Positions 22,777 to 25,854 of a stretch of DNA of 25,854 nucleotides are shown in pieces. The translations under genes and the position numbers were made by a program. The stretch's first letter is position 1; every line of letters starts with the position of its first letter. Source of the stretch: CAZKUN01 sp964555935 (GTDB lineage: Bacteria > Armatimonadota > Zipacnadia > Zipacnadales > VGFC01). The notes beneath the pieces were generated by a model, which saw only the letters and a list, made by a program, of their open reading frames with translations, searched no databases and was not told the DNA's origin. The stretch is taken from contig CAZKUN010000123.1 in NCBI GenBank assembly GCA_964555935.1, positions 1 to 25,854 of the forward strand. The letters are read 5' to 3'.

Positions 22777-22813
22777 GCCCGCTCGCAACCTCTGTTGGCA
22801 ACCGCTCGATGCA

Positions 22814-24469
22814 ATGAGAGACTCGGTAATGGTCACGCAACTGCCGACGATAGCCGCCGCAATGCTCGTGGCGGCGCAGCCCGGTAACGCCGAGGTGATC
22901 CGCACGGTGGACGACGTCGCGATCTGGTCGGAGTCGAGCATGGTTAGGGTGCTGCCGGGCGATCCCCCGCCCGAGCAGGCCACGCTTGGCATCGACCTAA
23001 CGCTTGCGCGCGGGGAGTATGAGAGCGCGCAGGTGCTCGTCCGCACAGCCCCCGGCACGACGCTCGAGGACGTGACGATCGAGATGAGCGATCTGGTTCA
23101 CGCCAACGGCAAGGCGACGATTGGCGGCGCAGACCTTGAGTGGCACCAGGTGGGGTTTGTGTGGATCGAGAAGCCGGAGCAGGCGGGCTCGATACCCGCG
23201 CGCTGGCTCGATACGGGCTGGTATCCCGACCCGCTGCTGCCAGTGGAGAGCTTCACCGTCGGCGAGGGCTTCACTCAGCCCATCTGGGTGACCATCCACG
23301 CGCCGCGCAAGGCCAGGCGGGGCGACTACAGCGGCACGATGACGGTGATGGCGAACGGGCGGGCGCTGGCGCTCATCGCCATCGGCGTCCACGTCTACGG
23401 CTTCAAGATCGCGCCGGGCGCGGGGCATCTGAGGACGGCGTTCTCGCTGTCTGAGGCGCCCATCCTAGGACTGCACGACGGCGACCGGGAGATGCTGGAC
23501 AGGTACCAAGACTACGTGCTCGATCGATTGAGGCTGAACCCGTTTGACTGCTGGCTCCAGACGCCGCCGCCGACGGTGCGGCTCAAGGCTCTGGCGAAGC
23601 GCGGGATGAACGCGTTCCCGCTGGTTTACTTGCCTGACGACAAGGAGGCCAGCGACTGGCCATTCGCGCCGAGCCCCGAGAAGACGCGAGGCCTGATGGA
23701 GGCGCTGGGCCCGACAGTGGACGAATTGCGGCGGCTTGGGTTGCTGGACAAGGCATACATTTTCGGCGGCGATGAGGTCCCCGCTGAGCGGGTGGATGCG
23801 ACGAAAGCCAGCTTTGGGATCGTTAAGGAGATCTACCCCGACATCACGCTGATGACAACGGCGCACGTTCCGCAGACAGAGCGGGACCTTGGGGATTTCC
23901 ACCTCGACGCGCTGTGCCCCATGTGGGACTGGACGGAGTTCAGCCGACTGGAGGGGCTGAGGGAAGCGGGGCTGGAGATGTGGACATACATCTCGCTGCA
24001 GCCTTACGCGCCGTTTCCGAATTGGCGAATGGACAACGACCTCATCCAGGCGCGCGCGATATTCTGGCAGGTCTACCACCAGAAGTTCGACGCGTTCCTA
24101 TATTGGGCGCTGATGCTCGCGGACCGGCCCGGCAACGAGACTCCCATCGATCCGGCGGATGGACCGTTCCTGGACTGGAGCATCTCGACGTCAGAACCGG
24201 ACGGGTGGATCCCGTGGCTGCATGGCGACGGCCGGATGCTGTACGCGGGGACGGACGGCCCGATCGGATCGATCCGACTCGACAACATCCGCGACGGGCT
24301 CGAGGACTACGAGTACCTGTGGATGCTCAGCGATGCGACTGGCGACCCGGAGGCCGGTCGGGAGGCGTGCGTGCCGGTGGCATCGGGGCTTAGCGAGTTC
24401 ACGAACGATCCAGCCGTTCTGCGGCGCGAGCGAGACGACATCGCGCGTAGAATCGAGGGACTTCGGTAA
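22814..24469 (+). CDS. DUF4091/GH123-like glycoside hydrolase, exported
   Basis: The 551-residue protein has a signal peptide (MRDSVMVTQLPTIAAAMLVAAQPGNA). An N-terminal beta-sandwich follows (about 30-200, ARGEYESAQVLVRT, RRGDYSGTMTV), then a TIM barrel with YIFGGDEVPAER, whose adjacent D320-E321 correspond to the Asp-Glu catalytic pair of GH123 beta-N-acetylgalactosaminidases. The C-terminus is the DUF4091 hallmark: FLYWALMLAD, GDGRMLYAGTDGPIGSIRL, NIRDGLEDYEYLWML. The specificity of most DUF4091 proteins is unknown, so N-acetylhexosaminidase is a family-based guess. The start is uncertain: ATG 22814 keeps the whole signal peptide but has no clear ribosome site, and ATG 22829 is the alternative. 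The longer frame overlaps the hemerythrin gene and is rejected. The next gene follows after 26 bp. Confidence 0.85.
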   Translation: MRDSVMVTQLPTIAAAMLVAAQPGNAEVIRTVDDVAIWSESSMVRVLPGDPPPEQATLGIDLTLARGEYESAQVLVRTAPGTTLEDVTIEMSDLVHANGKATIGGADLEWHQVGFVWIEKPEQAGSIPARWLDTGWYPDPLLPVESFTVGEGFTQPIWVTIHAPRKARRGDYSGTMTVMANGRALALIAIGVHVYGFKIAPGAGHLRTAFSLSEAPILGLHDGDREMLDRYQDYVLDRLRLNPFDCWLQTPPPTVRLKALAKRGMNAFPLVYLPDDKEASDWPFAPSPEKTRGLMEALGPTVDELRRLGLLDKAYIFGGDEVPAERVDATKASFGIVKEIYPDITLMTTAHVPQTERDLGDFHLDALCPMWDWTEFSRLEGLREAGLEMWTYISLQPYAPFPNWRMDNDLIQARAIFWQVYHQKFDAFLYWALMLADRPGNETPIDPADGPFLDWSISTSEPDGWIPWLHGDGRMLYAGTDGPIGSIRLDNIRDGLEDYEYLWMLSDATGDPEAGREACVPVASGLSEFTNDPAVLRRERDDIARRIEGLR

Positions 24470-24495
24470 TGGTCGCTTCAGGAGGAAAAGGAGCC

Positions 24496-25854
24496 ATGAC
24501 TGATTCCACACGCCGTGCCAAATCGAGGCCCTGGCTGGCCCCCCTTGTGGGCCTGGCCATCACCCTTGCGGCAGTCGTCCAAGGGCAGAACGCGCCGGAA
24601 CTGCTGTTCAAGGTCACCTTCGACGACCTAACCACGAACGCGCAGGTGGCCGGAGGCGCGCCGGAATCGAATCTGGGCCGCGACCTGGGTCTGACGGCGC
24701 AGGAAGGCTACAACAAGAAGGTCGCGCTGCTGCTCGGCGACGGCGAGGAGTGCGCGTATGCGGTTGAGGGCAACCTGGATCTCTCGGCGGCGACTCTCTC
24801 ATTCTGGTGCCGACCGGACAACTGGACCGATGATCTGCAACGTTACCAGAAGTTCTTTTGGGTGCATGGGTTCGAGGACGACGTGCCGTTTGGCGTCTAT
24901 GTTGATAGCCCGCCCAACGGCGGGTCGGCGCGGGTGGTGATGAGCCAGGGACGCGGGGCCGAGCAGAAACTCTACCAACTGAACGGCAAGGCCGATTGGG
25001 ACTCGGGCAAGTGGCACAAGGTGGACGTGACGTGGGACGAGCGGCACATCGCGATCTACGTTAACGGCCGGCTGGGCGAGCGCATGGAGATCGAGGGGAT
25101 CGCGTATCCGAAGTTCGACCACCGGGATTTCATGCTCGTGCCGATCTACCATGCCGGGGATGGAGAGCACCACAACGGCGCCGACCGCTCGCTGATCGAT
25201 GACTTCGAGATCTGGAGCGGCGTACTGCCGGCGGATCGCATCCTGCAACGGTACATGGCCGAGACCGGAGGCGAGATCGCGCCGCCGACGCTGATGGTCC
25301 CCCGCGCAGCGGGAGCCATCGAGGTGGACGGGCGACTGGACGAAGCGGCGTGGGCGAAGGCGTCGCGCGTGCCGATTCCGATCGATGCTGCGACGATGTA
25401 CCCGCACTCGGAGTGGGCGGATGCGCTGATCTGTTACGACGACGCGAATCTGTATGTCGGCTACGATTGCCCCAAGCCGCCCGGCCCGCTGACGGCGACG
25501 GAGGACGCGCGTGACGGCGCTGTCTGGCAGGACGACTCGTGCGAGCTGTTCCTGAACCCGCTCCCGGACACCCCCAAGGACTACTTCCAGTTCATCGCCA
25601 ACTGCGCCGGGGCGTTCTACGACGCCCGCTACGGCGAGGCGACGTGGGATGGTGACGTGACCTTCGCGGCGGATGTCGCGGAGGAGCGGTGGACGATCGA
25701 GGCGATGATCCCATTCAGCGAACTCGGCGCGCCCACTCCGAAGCCCGGCGACATGTGGCTGGGGAACTTCTGCCGCGACCACCACCGACCAGAGCCGGCG
25801 AGCCCGGTCTACACGACCTGGGCATATCTGCAGAGCGGGTTCTTGGCCACGCCC
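24496..25854 (+). CDS. Exported LamG plus CBM9-like domain protein (3' end outside window)
   Basis: The frame is open from ATG 24496 to the end of the window (453 codons, no stop). GGAGGAAAAGGAG directly upstream gives a very strong ribosome site. The N-terminus is basic then hydrophobic (RPWLAPLVGLAITLAAVVQG), a signal peptide. Residues about 38-255 form a LamG/concanavalin-A-like sandwich (AATLSFWCRPDNW, WHKVDVTWDERHIAIYVNGRL, SLIDDFEIWSG). From about 275 the CBM9/DOMON-like type begins (IEVDGRLDEAAW, DDANLYVGYDC, DDSCELFLNP, WTIEAMIPFSEL). Both domains bind carbohydrate, so this is probably a secreted glycan-binding or multi-domain enzyme; any catalytic domain would lie beyond the window. 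It probably shares an operon with the DUF4091 gene. Confidence 0.85.
   Translation, partial: MTDSTRRAKSRPWLAPLVGLAITLAAVVQGQNAPELLFKVTFDDLTTNAQVAGGAPESNLGRDLGLTAQEGYNKKVALLLGDGEECAYAVEGNLDLSAATLSFWCRPDNWTDDLQRYQKFFWVHGFEDDVPFGVYVDSPPNGGSARVVMSQGRGAEQKLYQLNGKADWDSGKWHKVDVTWDERHIAIYVNGRLGERMEIEGIAYPKFDHRDFMLVPIYHAGDGEHHNGADRSLIDDFEIWSGVLPADRILQRYMAETGGEIAPPTLMVPRAAGAIEVDGRLDEAAWAKASRVPIPIDAATMYPHSEWADALICYDDANLYVGYDCPKPPGPLTATEDARDGAVWQDDSCELFLNPLPDTPKDYFQFIANCAGAFYDARYGEATWDGDVTFAADVAEERWTIEAMIPFSELGAPTPKPGDMWLGNFCRDHHRPEPASPVYTTWAYLQSGFLATP

Noticed and set aside
24799..25785. A 328-codon minus-strand frame near the right edge
   Set aside because: The plus strand is open throughout with a signal peptide and LamG and CBM9-like motifs, so this frame is its shadow.

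Overview
The window is GC-rich bacterial DNA with no tRNA, rRNA, CRISPR array or recognisable transposase. The best taxonomic clue is the truncated prepilin at the left edge. Its start, with FTLIELLVVIAIIAIL followed by FPVFARAREKARQ, is the form of N-terminus I associate with the many pseudopilins of Armatimonadota. The mix of secreted sugar-active proteins fits that phylum. Related free-living groups (Hydrogenedentota, Planctomycetota-like lineages) cannot be excluded from sequence alone. No stretch longer than 300 bases lacks a gene.

Layout. (1) 0-3.0 kb, minus strand: a truncated pseudopilin, a LacI-family regulator with an unusual leader (perfect-consensus promoter, then three operator palindromes exactly 56 bp apart, with a hairpin between each pair), hemC (porphobilinogen deaminase), an intrinsic terminator and a DinB-like protein. 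(2) 3.2-9.8 kb, minus strand: a probable operon of a secreted beta-propeller protein, a ~640-residue polytopic membrane protein (DUF6785/OPT-like), a secreted GH42-like hydrolase and a 44-residue single-pass membrane protein. (3) 9.9-18.3 kb, plus strand: a tightly packed series of a GxGYxYP putative glycoside hydrolase, a QueG-like double-cluster iron-sulfur protein, a Tat-exported isochorismatase-fold cysteine hydrolase, a DUF3592-like membrane protein, a CobW-family GTPase, a neutral-ceramidase-like hydrolase and a VanX-type D,D-dipeptidase. (4) 18.3-21.8 kb, minus strand: an exported parallel beta-helix protein overlapping a GH4 glycosidase. (5) 22.0-25.9 kb, plus strand: a hemerythrin-domain protein, a DUF4091/GH123-like hydrolase and the 5' part of a LamG plus CBM9-like protein that runs off the window.

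How the genes may work together: regions 2 and 3 diverge from one 140-bp intergenic region and look like two arms of a glycan-handling locus without SusC/SusD, in which exported enzymes and binding proteins sit with a multi-pass membrane protein. Region 4 pairs an exported beta-helix protein with a cytosolic NAD/Mn-type glycosidase whose CHGP motif hints at alpha-glucuronidase-like specificity. These pathway links are inference from gene order.

A second theme is a family of small intergenic hairpins. Their arm sequences differ, but they share a TGGA/TGAA-type loop and mostly a CTAC(G) tail. They lie near operon joints, and one supplies the last nine codons of the iron-sulfur protein gene.
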